The notes under the pieces: generated by a model
What the model saw: the letters and a program-made list of their open reading frames with translations, nothing else
What the model was told of the DNA's origin: nothing
Databases searched by the model: none
NCBI GenBank assembly: GCA_001939145.1
Contig: LSRX01000178.1
Coordinates: 834,661-898,660 of the forward strand
Reading direction: 5' to 3'
Length of the DNA stretch: 64,000 nucleotides
From: Symbiodinium microadriaticum
Taxonomy: Eukaryota > Sar > Dinophyceae > Suessiales > Symbiodiniaceae
Part shown: one piece after another, positions 52,661 to 62,997 of the stretch
Numbering within the stretch: the stretch's first letter is position 1
Layout: each line of letters begins with the position of its first letter
Made by a program: the position numbers and the translations under genes

Positions 52661-54235
52661 TAGCAACAAGTTGCAGCTCGGGGCTCTCTTTTGAGGTTTA
52701 AAGGCGCTAGGGCTCAGGGCTTTTCCTGCTATCCCCTCTTCTTCGTCTGCAGAGAGTCGCTGGGCTTATCGTTTAAGAGCTATCGGCTTGGAAACCCTGA
52801 ACCCCTAAACCCTAAACCCCTAAACACCTAAACCCCTAAACCCCTAGACCCTAAACCCCGAAACAATAAACCCCTAAACCCCTAAACCCTTCAAACCCCG
52901 TAAACCCTTAAAAGCCCAAACCGTGGAACTCAAGGTCTTGAATCAAAGGCTCAGAGGAAGCCCCCAAGACTCAAACTTTGATACCCGAACCCTCAGCCCT
53001 CAGCCGTTCAAGCATCCCGCAGGGCACTGCTATAAGGGCTTGGGGTTTAGGGGTTTAATCCTAAACCCTAAACCCTGGACCCTAAACTGGGGTTTAGGGG
53101 TTTAGGGTTTAAGGTTTAGGGTTTAATCCTAAACCCTAAACCGGTGCTTAGGAGTTTAGGGGTTTAGGGTTTAAGGAAGCCCGACAAGCAAGAGGGGGGG
53201 GGGGCCGAAGGCAAACGCCCGCAAGGGCTGAAAGCCTTGGCGATGGTCACGCTGAAAGACCGGTTCTGGCCTCTTGTCGCAGAAGGGTTTTCAGCTCTAG
53301 GCTTTAGAGTTCAAGGTGTAGGGGCTTAGAGTTAGGCTTTAGGGTTAAGGGTCCAGTTTCCCTAAGCCCTAAACCCTAAACCCTAAACCCCTAAGGGGGC
53401 TTAGGCTTTAGGGTTTATGGCTTAAGGCCTTAAGGGTTAAGGGCTTTAGGGTCTGGGGTTTGGGGTTTAGGGTTTGGGGTTTAGGGTTTAGGGCTTAGGG
53501 GTTTTAGGGTTTAGGGCTTAGGGTTTGGGGTTTAGGGTTTAGGGTTTAGGGGGTTAGGGCTTAGGGGGTTTAGGGTTTAGGGCTTAGGGGTTTTAGGGTT
53601 TAGGGCTTAGGGTTTAGCGGTTACGTAGGGCTTAGGGGTTTTAGGGTTTAGGGCTTAGGGTTTAGCGGTTACGTAGGGCTTAGGGGTTTTAGGGTTTAGG
53701 GCTTAGGGTTGGTAGCAACAAGTTGCAGCTCGGGGCTCTCTTTTGAGGTTTAAAGGCGCTAGGGCTCAGGGCTTTTCCTGCTATCCCCTCTTCTTCGTCT
53801 GCAGAGAGTCGCTGGGCTTATCGTTTAAGAGCTATCGGCTTGGAAACCCTGAACCCCTAAACCCTAAACCCCTAAACACCTAAACCCCTAAACCCCTAGA
53901 CCCTAAACCCCGAAACAATAAACCCCTAAACCCCTAAACCCTTCAAACCCCGTAAACCCTTAAAAGCCCAAACCGTGGAACTCAAGGTCTTGAATCAAAG
54001 GCTCAGAGGAAGCCCCCAAGACTCAAACTTTGATACCCGAACCCTCAGCCCTCAGCCGTTCAAGCATCCCGCAGGGCACTGCTATAAGGGCTTGGGGTTT
54101 AGGGGTTTAATCCTAAACCCTAAACCCTGGACCCTAAACTGGGGTTTAGGGGTTTAGGGTTTAAGGTTTAGGGTTTAATCCTAAACCCTAAACCGGTGCT
54201 TAGGAGTTTAGGGGTTTAGGGTTTAAGGAAGCCCG
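52535..54235. repeat. 1.05-kb direct repeat ending at an N
   Basis: About 52535-53183 reappears at about 53545-54235 (offset 1052 in the unique part), with one extra 44-48 bp TTTAGCGGTTACGTAGGG unit in the second copy. The second copy ends at the N at 54236, so an assembly artefact is likely. Confidence 0.85.
53204..53290 (+). CDS. Candidate exon, plus strand
   Basis: In a GC-rich island of unique DNA the plus strand reads LKALAMVTLKDRFWPLVAEG. The minus strand reads TRGQNRSFSVTIAKAFSPCG. Plus is preferred on content and because exons to the right are on the plus strand. Confidence 0.3.
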
Positions 54236-54720
54236 NTACGGTTTAGGATTTAAGGTGTAGGGTTGAGGGTTTAGGGCTTGTAGGGCTTAGGGTTTATAGG
54301 GTTTAGGGTTTATGAGGTTTAGGGTTTAGGGTTTTGGGTTTAGGGTTTAGGATCCCGGAACCTGGAATTAGGATGCGACCTTGAGGCTAGATTCACCCAT
54401 CGGCTGAGGAGCTACTCTCATCTGCTGCGCACTACCCATGATTGAAAGCCAAGACTTAGTTGATGGCCCAGGACTTCGGGTTTAGCGGCGAAGGTTTCGG
54501 GGTTTGGATGTTGGGGTTTTGGGTTTGGGGTTTAGGGTTTAATTAGGGGTTCTGGATTTGGGTTACAGGGGCAAGGGTTTAGTATTTCGGATTTGGAATT
54601 TATGCGGCTTAGGGTTTAGGGCTGCTGGTTCCGAGTGTTGGGTGTCCCGTTTTGGGCTTCGCGGGTCCTGATGCTGTTGCTGAGCTGTCGACCACCACGG
54701 CATCTCAGACTTTCTTTCAG

Positions 54721-54848
54721 GCGCTCACGAATCCGAAGCCTGGCTCAGAAACAAGCACCTGAAGGCCCAAATGGCTCTGGAGCATAGACTACTGCAAGCC
54801 CTAAACCCTGAACCCCCAATGGTGGCGCAGCTCATTCCCTGCAAGTGA
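54721..54848 (+). CDS. 3'-terminal exon, unknown protein, includes repeat-derived codons
   Basis: Starts after an excellent acceptor (CTCAGACTTTCTTTCAG) and runs 41 codons to TGA. Reads AHESEAWLRNKHLKAQMALE then HRLLQALNPEPPMVAQLIPC. The first half is a clear charged helix. The ALNPEPP part is encoded by CCCTAAACCCTGAACCC, i.e. telomere-like repeat read in the coding frame. Family unknown. Confidence 0.6.
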
Positions 54849-55329
54849 GCGATTTAGGGGGTAGGGTGAAGTTGCTCAAGGTTTCGGGCTCAGGAGTCAG
54901 ATTATAGGTCTGCGTTTGGGGTTTGTTAGAGTTTAGGTTTTAGGGTTTAGGGGTTAATCCGAGTTCTTGAATAACAAAAGGGCTCATATTTAAAGAATTT
55001 TTTCGGGCCCCAATCCAACCCTAAACCCTAAACTCTAAACACTAAACCCTAAGCCCTAAACTCTCAACCCTAAACCCTAAACCCTAAACCCCTAAGGGGG
55101 CTTAGGCTTTAGGGTTTATGGCTGGGCCTCAATGCCCTACCAGGGAGGCCCCAGCTCGAGCGCTGATGCCTCACATCTTGAATTGTAGAACCCTTACAAA
55201 AAAAAACCTTAAAGGCTCCTTTATAGGACAATTTTTGGAAGCGCTGTAACACCTTTGTTGGAGCCGTTGTGAAACCCTTGTGTCCCTAAACGCCGGACCT
55301 TACATCGCTAAACCCTAAATCTAGGACAT

Positions 55330-55440
55330 TTTCAGGTGGGTAGTTACAATTGCAAGAGCCTTGTAGAAGGTCTATATACCTTATGGAAGCCTTGTAGAAG
55401 CCCTATGTACCCTAAACTCCCCACCTGTAGTTTCCTTGAA
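55330..55440. repeat. GGAAACTACAGGTGGGGAG family, inverted copy
   Basis: Complement of the 33890 copy, from TCTAGGACATTTTCAGGTGG to CCACCTGTAGTTTCC. Confidence 0.8.
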
Positions 55441-55463
55441 CTAAACCCTAACCTTTCTGGCAG

Positions 55464-55572
55464 CTACCATCGCGACTACGATGTCTTCCACATCCCGCTA
55501 CTCCCCAACCCTAAACCCCTAAAGACGGAGGCCCTTGAAATTCCGAAGCCATCCATCCCTAAACCCCGTTGA
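55464..55572 (+). CDS. Candidate 3'-terminal exon with repeat-derived Pro/Lys tail
   Basis: After CTTTCTGGCAG the frame reads YHRDYDVFHIPLLP, then NPKPLKTEALEIPKPSIPKP to TGA. The second half is CCCTAAACCC-like repeat in the coding frame. The Y/H/D-rich start is convincing; the real exon could end earlier. Confidence 0.45.
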
Positions 55573-55594
55573 TCCTGGGCACTTCATGTGGATA

Positions 55595-55800
55595 GTTCTC
55601 TAAATCGGGGTCCCTTTTGGGCGCCTTTTGATACGGGTGCCGTAATGTACTGTTGGTGATATAAATCCTGCATTAGCTTAAGGACCTGAAACTATGGGAT
55701 TTGTGGTATATTCCCTATTCTGGGTAATGCAGGATTTATATCATCAACCGTATTGGGGACCTAAAAGGGGACCCTAGTTGGAGAACCACCCATGTGTTGA
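55595..55800. mobile_element. TA-target MITE nested in a TCTAAATTAGGGTCCC fold-back
   Basis: The outer element matches 44090-44190. At its core TA (55648-55649) a 101-bp element is inserted (55650-55750) with inverted ends CTGTTGGTGATATAAATCC and its complement, followed by a second TA (55751-55752). TA duplication and hairpin structure are as in Tc1/mariner-type MITEs. Confidence 0.85.
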
Positions 55801-55939
55801 CACGGCATTATACTCGGCTCTTATGAAGACGCTAAGAGAAATCTGCACAGACCCCTGTGCAACATGGTACTACAAAAAACCCCGAGCCCCGGTGAAAAAC
55901 CCAAAACCTCAAGCCCCACATTTTGTTAAACCTTAGCGA

Positions 55940-56070
55940 GACTCGTGGGCAAGGCCCAAATATTCGTGGGCAAAGGCCCAAGGGCCCGAAATTCGTGGAG
56001 AAGGCCCCAATATTCGTGGACCATGCCCAAAAATTCGTAAGCGAAGGCCTAAAACTTCGAAGGCAAATTA
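55940..56070. repeat. Minisatellite, ATTCGTGGGCAAGGCCCAA units
   Basis: About five degenerate units of 22-30 bp. Confidence 0.7.
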
Positions 56071-56377
56071 ACCTGATACCCTAGATGGAGCATCTAGCGG
56101 CTGAGTTAGTAAGGATATACGCGCCTTGTATAATAGCTGGGCATCCAAGTAGTGTGGAGTATAGCTGCCTCATGCGCAACCCTAGTTACTAAGTCCCATG
56201 ATCTTTTAAGTACACGCCAACCTAAACGCAAGACCCTAAACCCTAAACCCCAGACCCTAAACCCTAAACCCGAGAGCCTAAACCCTAAACCCTAAACCCC
56301 AGACCCCAAGCGAGCTCCCCACTTTGGGGTGAACCGACCTCGGACTCACAGTCGATTTTTTCAAGGCTCGGAGTTGT

Positions 56378-56585
56378 TAGGATTAGGTGGACCCTTTAGG
56401 GTTAAGGGTTTAGGGTTTAGGGTTTAGGGTTTAGGACTTTAGGGTTTTAGGGTTTTAGGGTTTAGGGGGACCCTTGGGGATATAGACCCTCTCAACAAGG
56501 TCCCTGCTAAGAGAGCCAAAAGTCGGGTTAAGAAGAGCCCCCCCTTTAAGGGGCCTCCCTAAAACTGCCTAGGAAAGGCTTGAGG
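56378..56585. repeat. GGACCCTT repeat copy split by a telomere-like tract
   Basis: GGACCCTT at 56389-56396 and again at 56468-56475, with TTTAGGG repeats between; compare 43925-44035. Confidence 0.75.
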
Positions 56586-56599
56586 AACACCGAGGGCAA

Positions 56600-56870
56600 C
56601 AGGTCTCAGGCTTAGGGTTTAGGGCTTCAGCTTTAGGGTGATAGGGAGTAAGGATTAGGGTTTAGGGCTTCAGGCTTATAGGTCTTCAGCTGTAGGGGGA
56701 TAGGGAGTAAGGATTAGGGTTTAGGGCTTAAGGCTTATAGGTCTTCAGCTGTAGGGTGATAGGGAGTAAGATTTAGGGTTTCGGGTTCGGGGTTTAGGAT
56801 TTTAAGGTTTAGGGGCTAAAGCTTGGGGTTTAGATTCCGGGGGTTTGGGCTTGGGCTTCCGGGTTTATAG
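56600..56870. repeat. Local tandem GGCTTATAGGTCTTCAGCTGTAGGG repeat and G-strand
   Basis: A unit of about 60 bp (AGGGATTAGGG..GGTCTTCAGCTGTAGGGTGATAGGGAGTAAG) occurs nearly three times at 56620-56775. Open frames at 56816-57221 on both strands have no supported exon. Confidence 0.7.
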
Positions 56871-57339
56871 GGGTTGGTATTTGTCTTATGGGGTCCAGGG
56901 CTTTGGATGGCATGGTTGGGCGCTTTTGGGTTTTGGGCTATGCCCACCCCCAAGACCCCACGACCCGGAGCCCTAAACCCTGTCTTAACCACTTCGGATT
57001 CAGAAACCAGGATCTGGCCCGGACGCTTGGGTTTCATAGGGGGGTGGCGTAGTGTAAAAATCAACTTATCCGCTAAAACCGATCGTTTCTGGTCCGGCAA
57101 CCCCCAACTGAAGTCCGGTCTTCAGGGTTCCCTTAAAAGGTGTCCATGTTGCATAAGGGGCTTTTACGGTGGAGGGCCCCGAGGGTCGTACGATTTTTTG
57201 GCCTTGGGGATAAGGGTTTAGGGGTGAGGGTTGGGACCATGGCCCTCCAAACTCGTAAGCATTTAAGGGAGCTTAGGCACACCATTGAGACGTTTGCCAT
57301 CAAAGTCGGATTGTCCCAAACCTCCCTTGATCTCTAGCT

Positions 57340-57435
57340 CATACAAATCCTGCATTACCTTAAGGACCCTAAACCTATGGGAATTATGGGTATACTCCTC
57401 ATTATGGGTAATGCAGGATTTGGATCATCAACCGT
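57340..57435. repeat. ATAAATCCTGCATTACC MITE copy
   Basis: Fold-back copy ending GATCATCAACCGTA. Confidence 0.75.
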
Positions 57436-58551
57436 ACCTCCCCCAACATGCCCCGAACCCCAGATCTCGACAGCCTTTCTTATCCCTAAACCCTAAACCC
57501 CTAAACCGTACACCCTAAACCCCTAAACCCTAAACCTTAAACCCTAAGATGCCCACAGCTTTGGTTCCTTCGGCCCCCGAAGTCCCACAGCCAAATCCTC
57601 GAACCACTAACCCCTGAACCACTTGACCTCCGAACCACCCACATTCCAACAAAACAGTCAGGACACCGAAAACCCAAAGAGCCCAAACCCTAACGTTTCG
57701 GGTTTAGGGGTTTAGGGTTCAGGGTTGAGGGTTTTGAGGAGGTTTGGGCACGGTAGAGTATATGCATAATATTTGCAAGAAGTAAGGCCCCTCTATTCAC
57801 CCCCCTTCCAAATTGCAAGAACCAAAGACCTTGAACCAAAGGACTTAACCTTCAAAACCCCCAACTCCCAAAAAATAATCCAACCCAAAACACTAAATAC
57901 CAAACCCTAAACCCTAAACCCCCAAAGCTGCGAAACCAAAGGCCCAGCTGGGTCTAGGGCGTCGCTTTCGGGCACCAGCGACTCCCTGAACAACTGTAGG
58001 GTTTAGGGCTTGGGGTCTGGGGTTTAGGGTTTAGGGTTTGGGGTTTGGGGTTTGGGGTTTGGGGTTTCGGGTTGGCGGACTCAGTGAGAGTCCTGCGTAT
58101 AACCGTACTTACCCAGAGAGCCCAATCATATGTAACAAAGGAATACTCCTAAAAAACGCAGGGGCCTCACTACTGTGCATGAAAGACCGTTCCTTCATCC
58201 AGGGGTCGGGTTCTAAGTATAACTTACTAAGTCAACTCATCCGCCATGTTTCGCCGTCTTGCCAAAAAATGCTTTAGGGCCCGGTGCGGCTTAGGGCCTT
58301 AGGGAACCGGGGTTGGGAGTGTAGCGCTGGGGGTCCTTTTTTTAGAGCTCTGAGGGCTTTAGCCTTTCAAGGTTTAGGGTTCTGGGGCTCAGGGGTAAGG
58401 GTTTAGGATTAGAGTCTGGGGTTGAGGGTTTAGGGTTTAGGGCTTAGGGTTTAGAGTTTAGGGCTTAGGGCTTAGGGTTGAGGGTTTAAGATTTAGGGTT
58501 TAGGGTTTAGGGGTTGAAGGTTTAGGGTTTGATGCTGCATGGCCTTTGGAG

Positions 58552-58665
58552 ATTCATGTGGAGGGCTTGGTGCCTAAGAGGTTGCTCTTGAAATGCCAGA
58601 ACTTTAGGTTGCAATGGACTGACGGAACGTGGTGCGGGCGGTGTAGGGTTGACAGGATTCTCCAA
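58552..58665 (+). CDS. Plus-strand gene, exon 1 of those recognised
   Basis: 114 nt, 38 codons, strongly protein-like with a W-C-G-R-C motif. Donor CTCCAA|GTTAGC is weak; GGAG|GTGCGA is an alternative. Start uncertain; the frame stays open upstream into repeat. Confidence 0.5.
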
Positions 58666-61004
58666 GTTAGCTTTGGAGGTGCGAAACCTTAAGCCCCAAA
58701 CCCTCAACCCTAAACCCTATACCCTAAACCCCAAACCCTCAACCCTAAACCTTATACCCTAAACCCCAAACCCTCAACCCTAAACCTTATACCCTAAACC
58801 CTCAACCCGAAACCCTAAACCTTATACCCTAAACCCTAAACCCGAAACCCTAAACCTTCTACCCGAAACCCTAAACCCGAAACCCGACAGCAAAGTCCAC
58901 CGGTTTTTTCATCCGGATGGACTCTCTGCCCTGCTACACCTCTTTCCAGCAACGCTCTTGAGTTCCATCAAAGTAAGAATCCCTAGGGTTTAGGGTTTAG
59001 GGTTTAGACCCTAAACCCTAGTCCCTAAACCCCAAACCGCAGAATCACATCTTAGTTTTGGCGGGATGTTGAAGCTTCTGGAGCATTTCACAGGGTTACC
59101 GGAAAGCACTTCTGCGCTTCGAGGGCTCTTGGGGTATCCCAAATGCCCCTGAATTAAAGGAAACTACCGGTGGGGAGTTTAGGGTATATAGGGCTTCTAT
59201 AAGGCTTCTATATGGTATATAGACCTTCTATAAGGCTCCTATAACGGTAGCTGCCCACCTGAAAATGTCCTAGACCTAAGTTCCTTGAGGAGAAGGACTC
59301 TGTACAAGCATAAACTCCTGAAACCTAAACTCCCACACAAAGACAAAAAGCGAATCCTGGACCCACAAGACAACACAAAGCCCTAAACCCTGAACCCCGA
59401 ACCCTAAACCCTAAACCCCGAACCCTAAACCCTAAACCCCGAACCCTAAACCCCAAAACCCTGGACCCTAAACCCTAAACCCTAAAACCTCTCTCTGCTA
59501 CAACGCTTGGCCCCCGTGCGCGAGCGACAGCGGCGTGCGGAGAGGCGCTCCGGGGGGGCCCAGGGCCTTCTTGAAGGTTCAAGGACTTGGGGTTTAGGGG
59601 TTTGGGGTTTAGGGGTTTGGGGTTTAGGGGTTTAGGGTTTAGAGGTTTAGGGGCTTTGGGTTTAGGGCTTTGGCTTCGGGGGTTTTGGCTTTCGGGCTTT
59701 TTGCGTTTAGGGGTTTTGGGTTTATGACTTAGGGTTTAGGGATTTAGGGTTTAGGGTCTGGGGTTGATGATATTAATCCTGCTTTACAGATAATATGGAA
59801 TATACCACAATTCCCATAGTTTAGGGTCCGCAAGGTACTGCAGGATGTATATCATCAACAGTAGTAGGGTTTGTGAGGGGTTGAGGGTTTAGGGTTTAGG
59901 GTTTGGGGGTTTGGGGGCTTGCGCTTAGGGTTTAGCCAGGCTTTTCACGGCTCTCGGGTCGAAAGCCCCTATACTCAGAGCTAGAGCTCTGAGCTTGAAT
60001 ATTTGGGCCTTGTCAGGGGGTTAAGGGTTTAGGGTTTCAGATCTAGTTTGGGGTTTCAGATCTAAGCTGATCTTTCGTTTAGAGAGCATAGATGTCATCT
60101 TTTAATTCAGAAGCCAGGTCTGCAAAACAAAACCTGACATCCCTACGTTGAGCTCCCTGAACGACGCCCACGACATGCCGAGCTCCAAGCCCAGGGCCCT
60201 GAACTCCCCAAGAAGGTGCGCTTAAGTTGCAACCGCAAACCTTTGACTAGGCTCCTGTTGACAAGGAACTTAGTTAAGGATGTAGAAAGCACGTCATTTA
60301 CTATATCCCAGCATTATCAGAGCTGGTCGTAGCTTACACCAGCTCCTTGCCAAGGACCCTTAAACACACATTCGGCGTACATGAAATAAGAACGAACACC
60401 GTAAACAATGCCTAGTAAACCCGAAACCCTAAACAAGAAAAGACAAAATACCGAGCCTCTGCCAGTGACAGAGGAGCAGGGCAACCAGGTGCTGGCACGG
60501 CTGAGGGGCTTTGAGAAGCTTTGATTTTGTTAACCTAAACCCTAAACCCTCAACCCTGAACCCTAAACCCTAAACCCTAAAAACCCTAAACCCTAAAAAC
60601 CCTAAACCCTAAAAACCCTAAACCCTCAACCGAGACCGGGTGATTTAGGGCAGTGGGGCGTTGAGGCTTGAGTTGTGGGTGTTCAAGGTTGAGGGATTGA
60701 AAGGTAGGTGTTGGAAACTTGGGGCTTGGACTTTTGTGGCCCGGGGCTTTCGGGTTTTGGGTGTTGGGGTTTTGGGCCCAATACCGCAACCAATCAACTT
60801 CAAGGCAACAGTCGGTATTGTCTCAGTTAGAAGTCTGGGGTGAGACGAGCAGGTGCCTGGCACCGCAGAACATGGCCGCTATCCCGCTACAGTATTGGAG
60901 GTGATCTTCATCCCTAAGCCGTGAGCACTGAAACCCGAAACCCTGACATCTTCCTACGGCTTGCAATGCACAGGGACCGGGAATTCTGGCGCAGACATTG
61001 GAGT
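58552..61004 (+). CDS. Plus-strand gene fragment, five exons in phase, unknown
   Basis: Exons 58552-58665, 58891-58972, 59043-59133, 60869-60900 and 60974-61004 agree in phase at all four junctions. Content: HVEGLVPKRLLLKCQNFRLQ and WTDGTWCGRCRVDRI; SPPVFSSGWTLCPATPLSSN; SHLSFGGMLKLLEHFTGLPE then STSALRGLL; TWPLSRYSIG; TGNSGADIG. Acceptors of the second and third exons end C-strand telomere-like runs (AAACCCGACAG, CCAAACCGCAG) and the donor of the second is a good GTAAGA. No family recognised; the last two exons are so short that chance agreement is possible. Neither end of the gene was found. Confidence 0.5.
58891..58972 (+). CDS. Plus-strand gene, exon 2
   Basis: 82 nt between ACCCGACAG and AAA|GTAAGA. 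Two frames are open; the one used joins the next exon in phase. Confidence 0.5.
59043..59133 (+). CDS. Plus-strand gene, exon 3
   Basis: 91 nt between CAAACCGCAG and TTGGG|GTATCC. Amphipathic Leu-rich helix GGMLKLLEHFTGLPES. Confidence 0.55.
59155..59275. repeat. GGAAACTACCGGTGGGGAG family copy
   Basis: Full-length copy ending CCTGAAAATGTCCTAGA, within the intron after exon 3 of the plus-strand gene. Confidence 0.8.
59580..59760. repeat. G-strand field (TTTAGGGG, TTTGGGG)
   Basis: Alternating TTTAGGGG and TTTGGGG units. Confidence 0.8.
59763..59862. repeat. GTTGATGATAT MITE copy
   Basis: Full fold-back copy ending ATCATCAACAGTA. Confidence 0.75.
60869..60900 (+). CDS. Plus-strand gene, microexon 4
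   Basis: 32 nt between GGCACCGCAG and TTGGAG|GTGATC. Confidence 0.4.
60974..61004 (+). CDS. Plus-strand gene, microexon 5
   Basis: 31 nt between AATGCACAG and GGAGT|GTGAGC. Confidence 0.3.
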
Positions 61005-61332
61005 GTGAGCTGCAAGGCTTAAGGTTGGAGGGGGGCCTGAACTAAACAAGTTTAGGGGTTTGGGTGTTGGGACAGACTACATCTTCCTGCGCATGATTGA
61101 GGCGTGCTCTAAAGCCCACAGCCCTCAGCCTCAACCTCAAACCCGAAGCCCCTGAACCCCTGAACCCCTAAACCCCCAAACCCTGAACCTCAAACCCTGA
61201 ACCCCGAATAAACCTCTAAACCCCTGAACCCCTAAACCCCTCAACCCTGAACCCCTAAAGCCCTAAAGCCCTAAAGCCCTAAAGCCCTAAACCCTCATCC
61301 TTCACCCCCAATGCCCCAATGCCCCAAACACT

Positions 61333-61513
61333 AGGGTTGATGATATGAATCCTGCATTACCCATAATAAGGAGTATTCCATCATTCCCATAGTTTAGGTC
61401 CTTAAGGTAATGCAGAATTTTTCTCATCAACCCCTAAACCCTAAACCCCTAAACCCTAAACCCCCAAACCCTAAACCTTTAAGGTAATGCAGGATTTATA
61501 TCATTAACTGTAG
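61333..61513. repeat. GTTGATGATAT MITE, right arm duplicated around C-strand tract
   Basis: One full copy (61333-61430), then CCCTAAACCC repeats, then the right arm again (61471-61510: TTTAAGGTAATGCAGGATTT onwards). Confidence 0.75.
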
Positions 61514-61579
61514 GTCCCCTCGCCGGGCCTCCAACCCCTGGGGAAGCAAGTGGCATAACAGGCACCTGTGCACACACCA

Positions 61580-61800
61580 GTTTAGGGTTTAGGGGTTTTC
61601 AGGGTTTAGTGTTTTAGGGTTTAGGGGTTCAGGGTTTAGGAGTCTAGGGGTTTATGAGGTTTAGGGGTTTAGGGGTTTAGGGGTTTATGAGGTTTAGGGG
61701 TTTAGGGTTGGTTTAGGCTTTAGGGTTTATGCTTTAGGGTTTAGGCTTTAGGGCTTAGGGTTTGGGGGTTTCGGGTTCAGGGTTTAGGGTTTCCCTGTGG
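61580..61800. repeat. G-strand field
   Basis: TTTAGGGG, TTTATGAGG and CTTTAGGG units. Confidence 0.8.
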
Positions 61801-62700
61801 AGCGTAGGTGTGGGGCTTCAGTTTTGGGGTTTATAGGGGGGCGAGTGATCCTGACCAACAACGCTACACGCTAAGCCGGCGTTTGCCAATTCAGGGTTGA
61901 TGATCCCTACACCCTAAACCCTAAACCCAATCTTCATGGCATGTTGGCTCAGTTGCATTCCTCCTTGGCCGAGTTCCTCTTCTTTTGGTTAATGTAGGTG
62001 ATGCTGCGGATACCGCTCGCTTTGACTCTGAACCCTAGTCCTGAAAACCTCGTACAGAAACCTCCAAAACCTGAACGCCTGCGTCGACCGTAGCTCCGAC
62101 AGTTGTGTGCTTAGACAGATTCCCCTAAACCGCAACCTCCGAACCTTCAACCCTAAACCTCTAGCCCTCAACCTCCACTTCTGAACCCCAGCCCTAAAAC
62201 TCTAAACCATACACGTCAAGCTTTGAACCGCAAGCCCTACACTTCCAACCCAAAAGGCGTTCAAAAGCTACGCACGCCCTGAGACCGTCCTTGTGCAATA
62301 CAGCGGCTTCAATAAGCGGGATCGGGCTTGGGGCTGCTAACACTAAACTCACTGAACCCTATATGCCAAAAACCCTAAACCCTAAACCCTAAACCCTAGA
62401 CCCTAAACCCTAAACCCAAAAAACCGCTAACAGAGCCAAAGAATTCCGATTGTGGGAGCCTGTAGACCTTACAACCCTTCATCCCCATTCTAGAAACCTT
62501 GGTAGAAACCCAAACCCCTCCATCCTTTTAGAGCTCACGGAACTCTTATGAGACCCTTATGAACCCTAAACCCTAAACCCTCAACCCCAAACCCTAAACC
62601 CCTAAACCCTAAACCCTAAACTCTTATGGAAGTCTTCTACGACCCTCCTGAACGCTATCACGCTGAGGGCCCCCGCCTCTGGCAGACCTGCCTCGAACGC
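61800..62700. other. Unique DNA and C-strand patches, no supported gene
   Basis: A plus-strand segment before a GTAGGT donor at 61996 (HGMLAQLHSSLAEFLFFW) could be an exon; a minus-strand frame overlaps it. C-strand repeats at 62340-62410 and 62560-62630. Confidence 0.35.
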
Positions 62701-62714
62701 AGTTCTGACTCTTG

Positions 62715-62935
62715 GAGGGTTGAGGGTTTCAGGGGTTTAGGGGTTTAGGGGTTTTGCGGTTTGGGGGTTTAGGGTTGAGGGCTTAGGGTTTGGGGTTTAG
62801 GGGTTTAGGGGTTTAGGGGTTTAGGGGTTTAGGGGTTTAGGGGTTTAGGGGTTTAGAGGTTTAGGGGTTTAGGGTTTAGGCTTTAGGGGTTTAGGGGTTT
62901 AGGGGTTTAGGGTTGAGGGTTTAGGGTTTCGTGGT
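62715..62935. repeat. G-strand field, regular TTTAGGGG
   Basis: About 15 consecutive TTTAGGGG 8-mers near 62795-62910. Confidence 0.85.
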
Positions 62936-62997
62936 TTAGGGGCGAGGACGACTGCCAGTGCAATGAAAACTACCACCGCAGTGTGCTGTTGTTTAAA

